In this document: positions 45,950 through 56,125 of the stretch, in pieces
Layout of the letters: every line of letters starts with the position of its first letter
Numbering within the stretch: position 1 is the first letter of the stretch
Source of the DNA: Chrysopilus asiliformis
Taxonomy: Eukaryota; Arthropoda; Insecta; Diptera; Rhagionidae
DNA length: 64,000 bases
Direction: 5' to 3'
Assembly (NCBI GenBank): GCA_964034945.1
Contig: OZ035960.1
Location: 78,401,331-78,465,330, forward strand
Made by a program: the position numbers and the translations under genes
The notes under the pieces: model-generated
The model's input: the letters and a program-made list of their open reading frames with translations, nothing else
Told to the model about the DNA's origin: nothing
Database searches by the model: none

Positions 45950-46614
45950 ATGTAAAAAAAACTTTTTTTTGTTGCTTGAAATGGCTCTGATTGCCACAGA
46001 ATTAATTTATCTTTTGACAACACGGTTTCATGATCATCGTCCCAATTGACCAAATTGGTTGGAAAACCAATTGGATTTCCAATCATCTTGTACCAAGTAC
46101 CGAAGGTACGATTTATGGAATTTTGACTGGAAATCCAAGATTTTTTCCTGTGAAAATGGTCATTTTTGTACCATAAGCTCCATAATTCCAAATGTTCCCA
46201 CAAATATTCTTAAACTTTATAAAGGAAAATTGCGTGGTACATTTGGACACGGTACAAAAATTCCAACATTGGTCAATTGGGGTCATACTCAAAAACTTCA
46301 TCATCATCTGACGAGAAATATTTATCATTTTCTGATATATTCATGGCTATTCTGGAATTCGAAGTTAACACGTAAAACCAAACTCAGTCGATTCGATTCG
46401 AAACTCAATTGGTATTCTGCTATTCTGAAATTTGCAACTTGTAATTCTACCCACAACACGTAACTTGATCATAGTGAATCGAATAGAAGTGAGACGCAGC
46501 GGATCAAGAATACAAATTGAGGGGAAATCGAACAAACTTAACGCTATTTCGGATTCCAGAATAGGCACGATTGTCTTCAATTTCGAAGACCTCTTCTTGT
46601 TCGTCGCTCATCAT
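45950..46614 (-). pseudogene. piggyBac transposase relic
   Basis: A start with MMSDEQEEVFEIEDNRAYSG matches the acidic N-termini of piggyBac transposases. A stop follows after about 36 codons. Further on, in other frames, pieces such as NIWNYGAYGTKMTIFTGK resemble the conserved '..YGxK...YTGK' catalytic-core stretch. Several frameshifts and a large deletion make it non-functional. Confidence 0.5.
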
Positions 46615-46699
46615 ATTCAAGTCTTCAATTTCAAAATTCGTCAAATTTTGATTACACATTTTTCAAATTCAAGCTATATTTTTCGATAAAGTAATTGTT

Positions 46700-48050
46700 T
46701 TCTTCATTCAATAAAATAAGTAAAAAATATTTATTATCTTTTCAAATTTCAATAGTAATGACTAAATTTGATGCTTTCAAGAATATTACGGAAAATATCA
46801 GGGCATACTATTTTTAAAAAATGTTTAAACCTGATTATGGTCATTTTCGACCAAAGGGCCTTCAATGTGAGTTTTTTTATACACAAAAATCTAGCATAAC
46901 TTTTTTTATTTTATTGATTGAAAAAGGTGTATTTGAAAAAAAGAAGCACAGATTTAAAATATCTACTTAAAATATGAAAAATTATAGGAGTTATGCCCAA
47001 ACAGCATCGAAAAGTACGGGAACATGAGATTTGTTCTTTGCGACTTGAAAGAGTAGAAATTTACACAATCGGGATTAAAAATTTACACCTATAATTCACA
47101 TCCGCGTAAAAGAAGCGAAAGAAGTGACGAGCACGATCTTTGGGGCAACATTCGCTTCATGAAAATCCTGCGGCGATAGAGCAGCATTTGATGGTTTTCG
47201 GGCCGAAATAGTGATTGGCTGTGGAGCCTGAACGTCAGTTTAATTTTGAAGAAGCGTGTGATGGAAAAAGTGACGAAACTGCTACCACTAAAGTTTCATT
47301 AAAGCTCCCCGTCTGAGAAACACCAAAAAAAATTGATGCCTTCAGCCGCCATATTTCTCACTGACATTTGATGGAAACGATTTCGTTTCGAGAATTAAAT
47401 TTCTTATTTCAGGCGAATGACTGAAGGATATTGCATAAAAAGTGGATAGCAGACATTTTTGAAACAGCATAATTTTATTGGCATCAAAATTTCATTGCAA
47501 AAGAAAAAAAAATTTTACCGATAAAATAAAATTAAAGAAATTTTTGATTAAAAACAAAATAATTTGATGGCCCATTAAAATCTGTTTAAACTTCAGATCC
47601 AATATTGTCGAAAAATTTTAATGGCAATTAAAATCACGACATGCAACCGGAAGAAAAGTCCATTATAAAATAACACTCCACAAAAGTTTCCATTAATTTG
47701 TCGCCATTAGATTTTTCTCGTTCGTCTTCTGCTTACGTTTTTATTTGTTCATCTCTGTTTACTAGCAAGCATTCGAGGGAGAAAGAAAACCCGCTCGATG
47801 ATTTGTGTAATTGTGTGATATAATGCCGTCAGATGACGCTCGCGCATGTGGCAACTAATTACGTCCCTGTCGTTATAATTGCGACGTAGCAAACCGCAGA
47901 AAAGTGTTCCCCACTATGTGTGTCGTTGCGCGTCTCATACGCACGACTAAGGACGTGTTTTCTACATAAATTGCTTATCGCCGCGACTTGCATGGTGACG
48001 AAATATGGGGATAAACACCATAATTGCTGCTTAAAATGCTATTTGGGTGA
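46700..48050. other. piggyBac non-coding remainder
   Basis: No frame resembling transposase is visible. It is possibly decayed 5' sequence or a further insertion. No inner repeats were found. Confidence 0.35.
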
Positions 48051-48100
48051 TTCCAAACATTATGCTTTTGGTCGGAAATGACCATAAGACCCTATTAGGG

Positions 48101-48660
48101 TTAACTTTGCTTTACCGTTTGTAACGCCAAGATCCCGTCATCACACACAAAAATGAATTACACCAGTGTGTTTAGAATGATAAAAAAAATTGAATTTTGC
48201 ATGTCCGTCCGTCTGTCTGTCTGTCCGTCCGTCTGTCTGTCCGTCCGTCCGTCTGTCCGTCCGTCTGTCTGTCCGTCTGTGGCGCGGATTGCGGGCGCAC
48301 GGATTGAGCTACAGACTTGAAATTTTGCACAGGTCCGTTTTTCGTAAAATGCAAGGCTAAGTTCGTTAATGGGCAAAAATGGACCATTAGGGGGGGTACC
48401 CCCCATACGAACGAAACCGATTTTTGCGAATATCTCAAAAACGGTGCATCTTATCAAAAAAGTCCAAGAACAAAAGTTTTTTAGAATATGATTCTACATA
48501 AAACTCCCATACATCAAAATCCGATTGAAATAAATTTTAAAAAATCTTATTGAAAAGTTTTACTTCAAAGAGGAATTTTCATACAATTGTTCGAATTTTG
48601 ATACGAATATCACCATACGGGTCTCCAATGATTGCCAGATTGGCAATTATAGCTTTTGTT
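48101..48660 (+). repeat. Dispersed GTCTGTCC repeat, copy 2
   Basis: Very close to copy 1 (924-1525) through 'gatcccgtcatcacac', the (GTCCGTCC/GTCTGTCTG) core, 'gcgcggattgcgggcgcac', 'ggggggtaccccccatacg' and 'ccatacgggtctccaatgat'. Its leader was cut by the piggyBac insertion. Confidence 0.8.
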
Positions 48661-49993
48661 ATGTTTTGAATATGATTTTACATAACTTATCTATACATCA
48701 AAATTCAGTTAGACTACCTCTTTCCCCTCCCCGATACCCATTGAATACTTTTTCCTTATTTTCTCGAAAACGGTGCATCGTATCGAAAAGTTTATAACGA
48801 CGAAATGTGTTTAGAATATGATTTTATACAACTTATCTATCCAGTTGGACCACTCCTACCTCCCTCTCCCATACAAATAGATTTTTTTAAATAAACGAAT
48901 TGGTCGGTGACAAAATACATTATTTAAATTCGTTCTCTATAAAATGAATAATTTAAATTATCAAATTGCACAAAAGCAGTGGATGAATAAAGGAAATTTG
49001 TGTTGATGCAAGTCCAGATTCTATGTGCCGCTAACCTCACTTTTGGAAATCACTATGTTCTGGAAAAAATCACAAAATTCAACACCAATCCATTTACGTT
49101 CACGTGGTCACTGAGTAAATTCCTTGATTCACTTCGTTGTACACATAATAAAATACTTTCGACGATTTAAAAGTGGGAAAAACAGCGATAATTTGCGCAC
49201 TATATCGATAAACAACCGCTTCGCATCGATCATCAATGAGGAAAGAGCAAATATATTTCTCAGTTGTCAAACGCGAGTCTGAGAGCGTAACGGGATCTGT
49301 TGGCGATAAAATTATTGTGAGGTACAAAATTTTCCGTTTTTCAATTCCAAATACAATATTTTCTCTTTCCATACCAAAATCCCATACAAAATGCAAATTT
49401 CAATTTTTCCGATATTCCCGTTTTTCCCCAAAATTTTTCTCGACTTTTCCAACAAAACGAAAAAAGATTCGAGATTTTTGATTTGGAATTACTGAAAGTG
49501 CAAACCAGAAAACCGCTCCCCTGAAAGTATGCAATTTCGGTTTTCCAAGATTTTCCAACTTTTCCGGTAGAAATTTCCAATTTTCGGCTCCGTTGTGTTT
49601 TTATATGTTGCAATACGAATCCAACAAAAAAAACCCCATGCAAATCGGATTATATTCAGCCGAGTTATGGATAGTCAAACGGACCACGATTCATTTTTAT
49701 ATATAAAGATATATGAATCAAAAAAAAAAGTTTGTCTATCACATTTTTCCATTTTTAATCGATTTACAAAGTGGTCCACAATACACCGAGATTTTTCAAA
49801 ATCGCAAAAACGCCATTTTTGCGCCAACTGATAAAACTTGTATAATTTAATACAATTTGACCGAACTGCTGTGACCCAAAGAGAGGTTATTTATCGTACT
49901 ACAAATTCAAGCTTTGAAATTTTCAGAAAAAGTTATTTTTTTTGCGAGTTTTTAGCCAAAATGAAAATGCGGTCCAGAATACCCAGTCTCCCC
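48661..49993. other. Right part of the pogo element, no coding frame
   Basis: Contains two 'gaatatgatttta(t/c)a.aacttatcta' repeats (48668 and 48817) and 'gtggtccacaatac' near 49772. Frames are short and AT-rich. Confidence 0.4.
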
Positions 49994-50058
49994 TACTGAC
50001 GGGACTTTTTTGTAGTCAGTACAGACATGCCAGTAATATGACATTTCAGACTTTGAAG

Positions 50059-50238
50059 ATGGCGGAAAATGAAGAATTTGAGGTAAATCTATTAAATTAT
50101 TATGAATCCACTTTTTTTTATTCATTTTTTAACTTTTAGAACTCTCAGACTGGCGAAAGAAGACTAACTAGGAACGAGATAATTAAAATAATGAAGCATA
50201 CGGCAAAATTCATGCCTCTTGAATACGAGGGACTGTAG
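50059..50238 (+). CDS. Possible two-exon mini-ORF (40 residues)
   Basis: ATG at 50059 gives MAENEEFE to 50082, then GTAAAT ... TTTTTTAACTTTTAG to 50139, then 33 codons (NSQTGERRLTRNEIIKIMKH..) ending TAG at 50236-50238. Both junctions are phase 0 and the 57-bp intron has the size of the TRPgamma introns. The product is unknown. It may be the truncated start of a transposon gene. Confidence 0.3.
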
Positions 50239-50760
50239 CTAGGGACTGTAGCTGTGTTACAAACAAAGTCATTTTGAAAATGAACTGACTGCCAGTTCGT
50301 TAAATGTCTTCTAATCCGTTGTCAGTAATTTGACATTTGGAGTCTGTGCTACTGACAGACTTTACAGTCGCTTGTAAAGGCCAGGTTATTCTATGCCATG
50401 CTGACATTAAAGATGAGTTTGCTTGGCATATGAAAAGCAGGGCAATTTGTCCTTCGTATAAAATTTTCTTACGCACTGCAGCTGAATCTTAAAGATTTTC
50501 GGGAGGCTGAAACTCGGAAATTACGAGTTTCTGAAACATTATGGCAATGGAAAGCAGCGTGTTACGCTATCCATTTTGCATTTAAGTGGTCATTCTAGTG
50601 TTAACGGGTGAAATTTGACTTTTCTCCCAAAATCTGTATTTGTCATAGCACAATTTCCACGTCAAGCCGAGATTAAGCTATCAGTTTTACATTTCCGTTG
50701 CCATTCTAGTTTTAGTGATTTTTCTAAATTCCTACGATTCCTAAAGTTTACCTTCAATTT

Positions 50761-51126
50761 TTGGCCATGGGAGAATCGTTTAGTACTCCCCGATATGCAG
50801 GCAGGCTCAAGTTATTATATATGTCGTCCCTTGATCGCCGTTTATGCATATCAAGTGTGCTTTTCATTAACGATCTGTTATGTGATAGCATTAACCCATT
50901 TAGATCCTTAACTCAGTTAACTTTAGACCTCCTGTATTCCCAAAACTTTTTTTCGAATATTTTGTTAGAAACCTCATATATTAGTTATAGCGTGCAAAGA
51001 AACAGGACAAAATCAATTTTGACAAAAAAAAATCAACTCGGACTAATGTCGCGCAGATCGCAATGGTGGCGAAAACGTCGTATAAGTATCGAAACGAGAA
51101 TAAATCGGATAAATTGGAGCGCGTAA
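50761..51126 (+). pseudogene. Jockey/I-type LINE ORF2 C-terminal relic
   Basis: RYAGRLKLLYMSSLDRRLC followed by SSVLFINDLLCDSIN matches the pattern '..RL..L.L.SL..RR......F....L..G.I' found after the RT domain in many insect non-LTR elements. Length about 120 codons. The rest of the element is not visible. Confidence 0.5.
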
Positions 51127-51211
51127 AAGGGAGAGCGTGGAATTTTATGCATGTGCGTTATCCTTGCATTCGGCTAATTTCTTGAATGACAAGATCTGGA
51201 TTGAGACACAG

Positions 51212-52189
51212 CAGTGGCGTGCGGTGCAAACCACATAAGGGTGCGCAGACTTGTCTAAACTTTGTACACCAAATCGATTCTGCGTTCTGATTTTGCAAAA
51301 TCGTCAATTACATTGTCATAGAAAGAGCCGGAAACTTTTAGTGTGGACAACAAAATAATATTTTACTCTCAGCACATGCCGTCAACCAATTAAATTTAGA
51401 ATAATTTTCTACCTTGAAATGTCGCTCACAAATTTTCCCTTTAACAGTACTTTTCTGAGTCAAATCAATTTTAGGAATAGGACGACTTTTCTTGATAAAA
51501 ATATTTTTATCTTCTAAATTTAGCCTTGAGAAAGGCTGTTTTAATAATAAACATACGTCACAGGTATGAATACTCATATTTTCCAAAGAAAATCAACACG
51601 CAAATCGCAAATTCAGTAATTATCCAACAAAGTCTAACCAAAGAATGAGCTTCCACCAAAAAATTCATTCGAAAAACGTTTTCCCATTTTTTACATATCC
51701 CCATTCAAGTTGTGGCAGTTTATTCATTGAAATCGACGGATCGTGCGCATTTAAATCGCTGCGCCTGAAACATGAATGATACACGAACAAAACCAATTTC
51801 TGTGCGTCAAAAAATTCATTGAAACATGCGTTGATGTGCGATAGCTTCTCATGTAGAGTCGAGCGCAGCAACTCTACAGCGCTTATGAAGAAAAATCGAA
51901 TGATATGCCTGATGATAAGTTCCCCCTTTACGAAACTTTTACTTGTGCGTCTCGTCCAAGTATTCGAATTGGTATTTCCTCTTTCATTTTGGTTCTTTGG
52001 AGGCGCGCATTGATTTACTGCGCGAGAAGCATATTGAATATGAAGATGTATCGTTATAAAAGTGTAAGATTGGATGAAATTTGTGTGGAAATTTCAAATT
52101 ATTTTATTTGATTCGTTCAAATTATTTTATTTGAACGAATTTGTCAGGGTGCGCTCTGCGCCATCTGCGCCTTAGACCGCACGCCACTG
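51212..52189 (-). mobile_element. hAT element inserted in a copia integrase gene
   Basis: Ends CAGTGGCGTGCGGT and ACCGCACGCCACTG are inverted repeats. Flanks AGACACAG (51204-51211) and AGACAGAG (52190-52197) are an 8-bp duplication with one mismatch. The surrounding copia frame runs on if the element and one duplication copy are ignored. It keeps only an N-terminal piece of transposase. Confidence 0.85.
51338..51586 (-). pseudogene. hAT transposase N-terminal relic
   Basis: 82 codons. HFKVENYSKFNWLTACAES followed by FCC matches the TTF-type zinc-finger entry of hAT transposases of the DUF4371-containing kind ('..F....Y.KF.WL......LFCF.C'). A stop follows at once. The catalytic and dimerisation domains are absent. 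Confidence 0.5.
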
Positions 52190-53168
52190 AGACAGAGCAT
52201 GGTAGAAACATTAAATCCGTGCAGTCTGACAATGGTATCGAATACTTAAATTCTAAATTCGATAATCTGTTTAGGAAATCTGGTATTCAACGACGTTTGA
52301 CAGTTCCTAATAATCCTGAGCAGAATGAAGTGGCGGAACGTAAAAACCGCAAGTTAGTTGAAATGGTAAGGTGTCTGCTGATACTATCAAATCTTCCACC
52401 ATTTTTTTGGGCAGAAACTATATCCATGGCGAATTATATTAGAAGACGTTGTCCAACAGCTCTTGATGGACGTACTCCCTATGAAGCGTGGATGGGCAAA
52501 TTACCAGTTTAGAGGAATTTAGTTGCGCGGTCTATTGTTTGAACAGAACCAAGCCAGAGGGAAAATTTAGACTTCGAGCCCGAAAGGGTGTGTTCCTCGG
52601 ATTTTCAGAAAATGCTAAAGCTTTCAGAATATGGATTCCTGAAGAAAAGCGAGTCGACCTATCGTGGGATGTCCAGTTTTGAAAGTGTCTTCAACGAATT
52701 GATACTATTAGCATGAACTCTTTTATTCCGAACAGGGAAGAAAGACACGGCATCATTAAAATTCAAATTTATGTGCCTAATATCGATGTTGTTCTGAACA
52801 GAAAAAGTTCATCGAATGAAGATACAAATGAAGTAGAGCTGGAATTTCCAAGTAAACTGCGATATAGTGATGAAGAAGCGACAGCGTCAGGTAGAACAAG
52901 AAACATTCGCACAGGAAATCGAGGTAGACCAAGAAAAAAGTATCAGCTGACAGAAGACGATGTTGACGACATTGAGGATGCAGATATGGCTTGTACAGCG
53001 GAAGTCGCAATTGAGTCTGCAATTTCTGGTCCTGAAAAGGATGAATGGTTATGGTTATTGACATGTGGTTCCAACAAGACGGCGCTACATGCTACACAGC
53101 GCATGTCACGATGGACATTCTGCTCGAGCAATTTGAGGGCATGGCTAATATATTTACAACGCGAATAA
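52190..53168 (+). pseudogene. Copia-type integrase relic reaching toward RT
   Basis: Integrase core is clear: IKSVQSDNGIEYL, VPNNPEQNEVAERKNRKLVE and PPFFWAETISMANYI, then TPYEAWMGK. A one-base shift at about 52505 leads to the C-terminal domain (RKGVFLGFSENAKAFRIWIP, VDLSWDVQF) and a TGA at 52680. The same frame then continues into the linker RNRGRPRKKYQL with '..P..DEW', where copia RT should begin, and dissolves. The catalytic Asp and Glu are visible, but the first Asp and HHCC part lie upstream of the hAT element and are mostly gone. A short upstream piece (FLNDKIWIETQ) ends at 51211. Confidence 0.8.
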
Positions 53169-53169
53169 T

Positions 53170-54286
53170 GTAAATTTTAACCTGAGTAGAAATTCCATAA
53201 CGAATATTTTACATAATTTTAAGAAGATTTTGTTTTTTGTGATTTTCGATTTCATTCAAATGGTTGCATCGGCTGGCTTCGCAGTAGCCCATCCTATTAA
53301 CGCAATTGTGCCAGATTTTTGATGAACTGAACTGTCAGTAACAATTAACCATCGGTAATAATCGAAATTGTTCAAGCCAAATTAACTTTTCTAGAGAAAT
53401 TAGAAAGTCAGTCTAGCATAGAAATCTGAAGAAAATAGCTTGGATTCGTATAAATTTATTTTAGACAAAACTTTGCCAACTTCTTCCACTTTAAATAATT
53501 TAGAGAAGTGAAAATCCAGATGCTAGACGAAAAGCCCGAAAAATCAAATAGTTTCAGAAAAAAAAATCGTTGATAAATTTTCTCGCAAAACGTGTAGGTA
53601 CTAATGTCCCGTTTCGCTTAATTTAGAACCCGTGAGATCTTTGTGAAGGAAAAATCGAATGCGGAAAGTAAGACCACATGTTGATAAAGTAATACTTTGA
53701 AGAAAATAATGTCAAAGACAGGAGAACCGGAAAACTTCGACGAGATAGTAGCTGCAAGGGCCTGGCAGCCATTTTAAGTTGAACACGTTGCGATCGTTTT
53801 CCCGGACGCCAACTCGATTCTAGTTTTCTTGTACAGGACGTTGATTGGATATTACCACGAAGCGATCGATATTCAGATTGTCTGAAATTTTCCATCATAC
53901 GAGGGAAGGATTCACTAAGACTCCAGAAATTTTCTTTACTATCCACTTTTAACTTGTTAGGTTAACTTAGTTTTCGTTTTTTTTTTGTTATGTCAACGTT
54001 TTTTTATCGTCGTATCAAGAAGTTCGTCATTCTATTCGGGGAGTGGTTGGATTTTTTTTTTGGTGAGAACTTTTTCCTAAGTTGTGCGTAGAGTGATTTT
54101 TCCAAAAAAAAGATCGGCTGAGATTTTTTGAAAGATCCCTGACAGCAAAATTACCTAAATTTATGCGAATTAATTAGTTGTGTTCATAACCAATCAATAA
54201 AAGTTTTGTAGATCATGAAGGATGTACTAAAAAAACTATGATTTTTGTATGTTGATGCGTAAATTCGTGTCGTTTGTGAATTCAAT
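53170..54286. other. AT-rich sequence, nothing recognised
   Basis: No convincing coding frame, splice pair or inverted repeat. A minus-strand frame at 53623-53946 has no recognisable features. Confidence 0.35.
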
Positions 54287-54289
54287 ATT

Positions 54290-55002
54290 CGGCCCGATTC
54301 CAGAATCCGTCGTAGCTTTATTAAGAAGAACTAACTACGTTACGAATACGAATAAATCAGTATTCCACGATCCGAATGGAATTGAACTTAGTGGTGCCTG
54401 TATAAAATCTAATTTCGAAAAATGAATGGCTTTGTAAAAAGGTCCCTATGCAAAACTCATAAGGAATAGATTTCTGACATGGAATAGTTTCGTGAAAAAT
54501 GTCACTTTCTTGACTTAAAACTAAAAATTGTTATTAATAATGGATTCTGCAGCGTTTGCAATTTTGTGTCTGGAATAAGATTTATCGAAGCGAAGGACTT
54601 TAATAGTGAAACGAAAACGACAACAAATAGCGAATACTTAGGAATACTCACATTGCTCTTTTTCTAAAATAATTCCTCTTTTTCTAAAATAATTCCTCTT
54701 AATTTGTTAAAAGTTACACTTATACTAAATAAACAAATAAAAATGTTAAAATTGCTTTTTGTTGTACAATTCAGGCCATAAATTGAGCTAAAATAATAAG
54801 AAAATGAAGTTGCTACTCGATCTACGAAGCGAAAATTTTTCGTAGGTTTAGCTGTCAAAAGATCGATTCCGTCGGATTCTATGATACCAGATATTCCGAT
54901 TCGTAATGTTTTCGAAATTAATTTAATTCCTTCGGATCGTGGAATACGATTTTCACGAATTCTCCGAAAATCGTAGCTACGACGGATTCTGGAATAGAGC
55001 CG
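54290..55002. mobile_element. 713-bp MITE with CGGC..ATTCCAGAATCCG ends
   Basis: CGGCCCGATTCCAGAATCCG at the left pairs with CGGATTCTGGAATAGAGCCG at the right and continues (GTCGTAGCT). A 3-bp ATT flanks both ends (54287-54289, 55003-55005). 'ATTCCACGATCCGAA' motifs repeat inside. The superfamily is uncertain. Confidence 0.65.
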
Positions 55003-55005
55003 ATT

Positions 55006-55929
55006 ATTTGATTTACTCAACCGAGATTTTTTTTATTGAGATTTGTTTTTAATAAATTGTAAATTTTCGATAGTGCAAAAAACTACCAATTAATAGATTT
55101 TTTTTCTTATTTACTCGCCGTAGAATTTAAGTTCTTTTTTTTATCAGGAAAAAATTAAAGAAATTATGCTAAAAGGAACTTACCTGTGAGTGTTTTGGAG
55201 AGAAAAATAAAGGATCGCGAAGACAGATTATTAGTGAAGTTTTTTCCATGGTGCGTGTTCATTTTGGGTCCGCTAGATCACGTTTTAGTTCCGTTTTGCT
55301 ATTGGGTATGAGTGCAGAGAATTTTGCTTACCACAAGATGAGTTTTGAAATGTTTTAAATTCCGTTCAATTAAGGTCAATAAAATGTCCTGATGATGGAG
55401 GAGAACGGGGGATTTGGGAGAAGAGAGAGCTCGAGGGTCTGGCTATAAATATGTTCTCCGAAGCATAAGTTTCAATAATTTTTTTTGATTCATTAGTTTC
55501 CCTTTTTTTTGTTTGATTTTTTTATCCTTTTCTTTTGTTAGTTTTTTCTTGAGTCGTTAATAAGGCATGTAAAGGTTGTCCCTCCATTATATCCCGAACC
55601 AAGAACCACTCCACCCAACGAGCGAATAGCCGGGAACGACGAGCATGCCAGCTTAGGGGTTAACTTTGGGGCACACACGATAATTTGCCGTGTTGAGCAT
55701 GCCCCAGAGTTTGTTGTTTGTCTTCCGACCAAATTTGGGGAACGCTAAGATAACAACTTCTAAAACATATAGAAAACAATTTAACGCAGCAATGACGAGT
55801 CCCAAAATGAAATAATAACTATGTTTTAGTTCAAAATGAAATAATAACTAGATAAAAATCTTTCTTACTTCTTGAGAAATGTGCATTATGTGCATTATAT
55901 TGTGTGTTTTCTAAGAAAAATATATTTAC
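55006..55929. other. TRPgamma intron 5' end, no element recognised
   Basis: T-rich sequence with a small direct repeat 'caaaatgaaataataact' at 55802-55851. It leads into the splice donor at 55929. Confidence 0.4.
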
Positions 55930-56125
55930 CGATATAAGCTGATATGAGTGGTTCATCATAGCTATTAACAAGTTCAGCAATACGACAATATTGATCACGG
56001 AATAGGTTCCAAACATAAGCATTCCCCAAAATCGAGTGAATATTTTTATGCCATCCAATTCGAAGCTATCTAAATCAATTAGACCGAAAACCGCCCAAAA
56101 CAATGTCTGGATTGTTTCAAATAAG
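55930..56125 (-). CDS. Trpgamma: TRPgamma-like channel, pore and S6 exon
   Basis: 196 bp. One base completes an upstream codon, then 65 codons. [18 protein letters not shown] is the end of the S5-pore region and selectivity loop. [19 protein letters not shown] leads into S6 ([20 protein letters not shown]). The exon ends QLIS and the donor GTAAATA. Acceptor TAATTGCAG. From knowledge of the family, insect TRPC channels form tetrameric Ca2+-permeable channels in the plasma membrane of neurons and photoreceptors. The residue pattern favours TRPgamma/TRPL over TRP. It is joined in phase 0 to the exon at 4258-4452, 51 kb away. Its upstream exon (phase 2 donor) was not found in the window. Confidence 0.92.

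Larger units (their letters stand above)
45221..48100 (-). mobile_element. piggyBac element at TTAA, with Helitron inside
   Basis: TTAA flanks both ends (45217-45220, 48101-48104). Ends are CCCTCATACG and (reverse) CCCTAATAGG, with subterminal GGTCATTTTCGACCAA at both sides and once more at about 46850. Removing the Helitron leaves about 2.39 kb, the usual autonomous piggyBac length. The host repeat copy at 924 preserves the empty site. The transposase is degenerate. Confidence 0.85.
42842..49993 (+). mobile_element. pogo-type element, TA flanked, expanded by nested insertions
   Basis: Ends GGGGAGACTGGGGTATTCTG and CAGAATACCCAGTCTCCCC are inverted repeats (one indel), with TA at 42840-42841 and 49994-49995. 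'GGGGAATTGTGGACCA'-type motifs recur near both ends. The only coding remnant is a C-terminal zinc finger at 43740-44080, which is the kind found at the end of insect pogo/Tigger transposases. The rest of its 7.15 kb is largely later insertions. Confidence 0.75.
42787..50382. mobile_element. Possible outer inverted-repeat element enclosing the pogo nest
   Basis: GGCCTTTACACGCGTCTATA at 42787 pairs with TTTACAGTCGCTTGTAAAGG ending in GGCC at 50382 (imperfect, about 20 bp). The pogo element lies inside, together with the two-exon mini-ORF at 50059-50238. No target duplication is obvious, so this is tentative. Confidence 0.3.
4453..55929 (-). other. 51.5-kb TRPgamma intron packed with satellite and nested transposons
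   Basis: On the minus strand, donor GTAAATA follows codon TCG at 55930, and acceptor TTTGTAG precedes GAA at 4452. Both junctions are phase 0, and the joined residues LIS/ERADTEW match the invariant order of TRPC channels after S6. The intron holds the satellite array, at least ten mobile elements and possibly another gene on the same strand. The remaining introns of this gene are 50-65 bp. Collinearity assumes the assembly is correct across the satellite. Confidence 0.85.
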
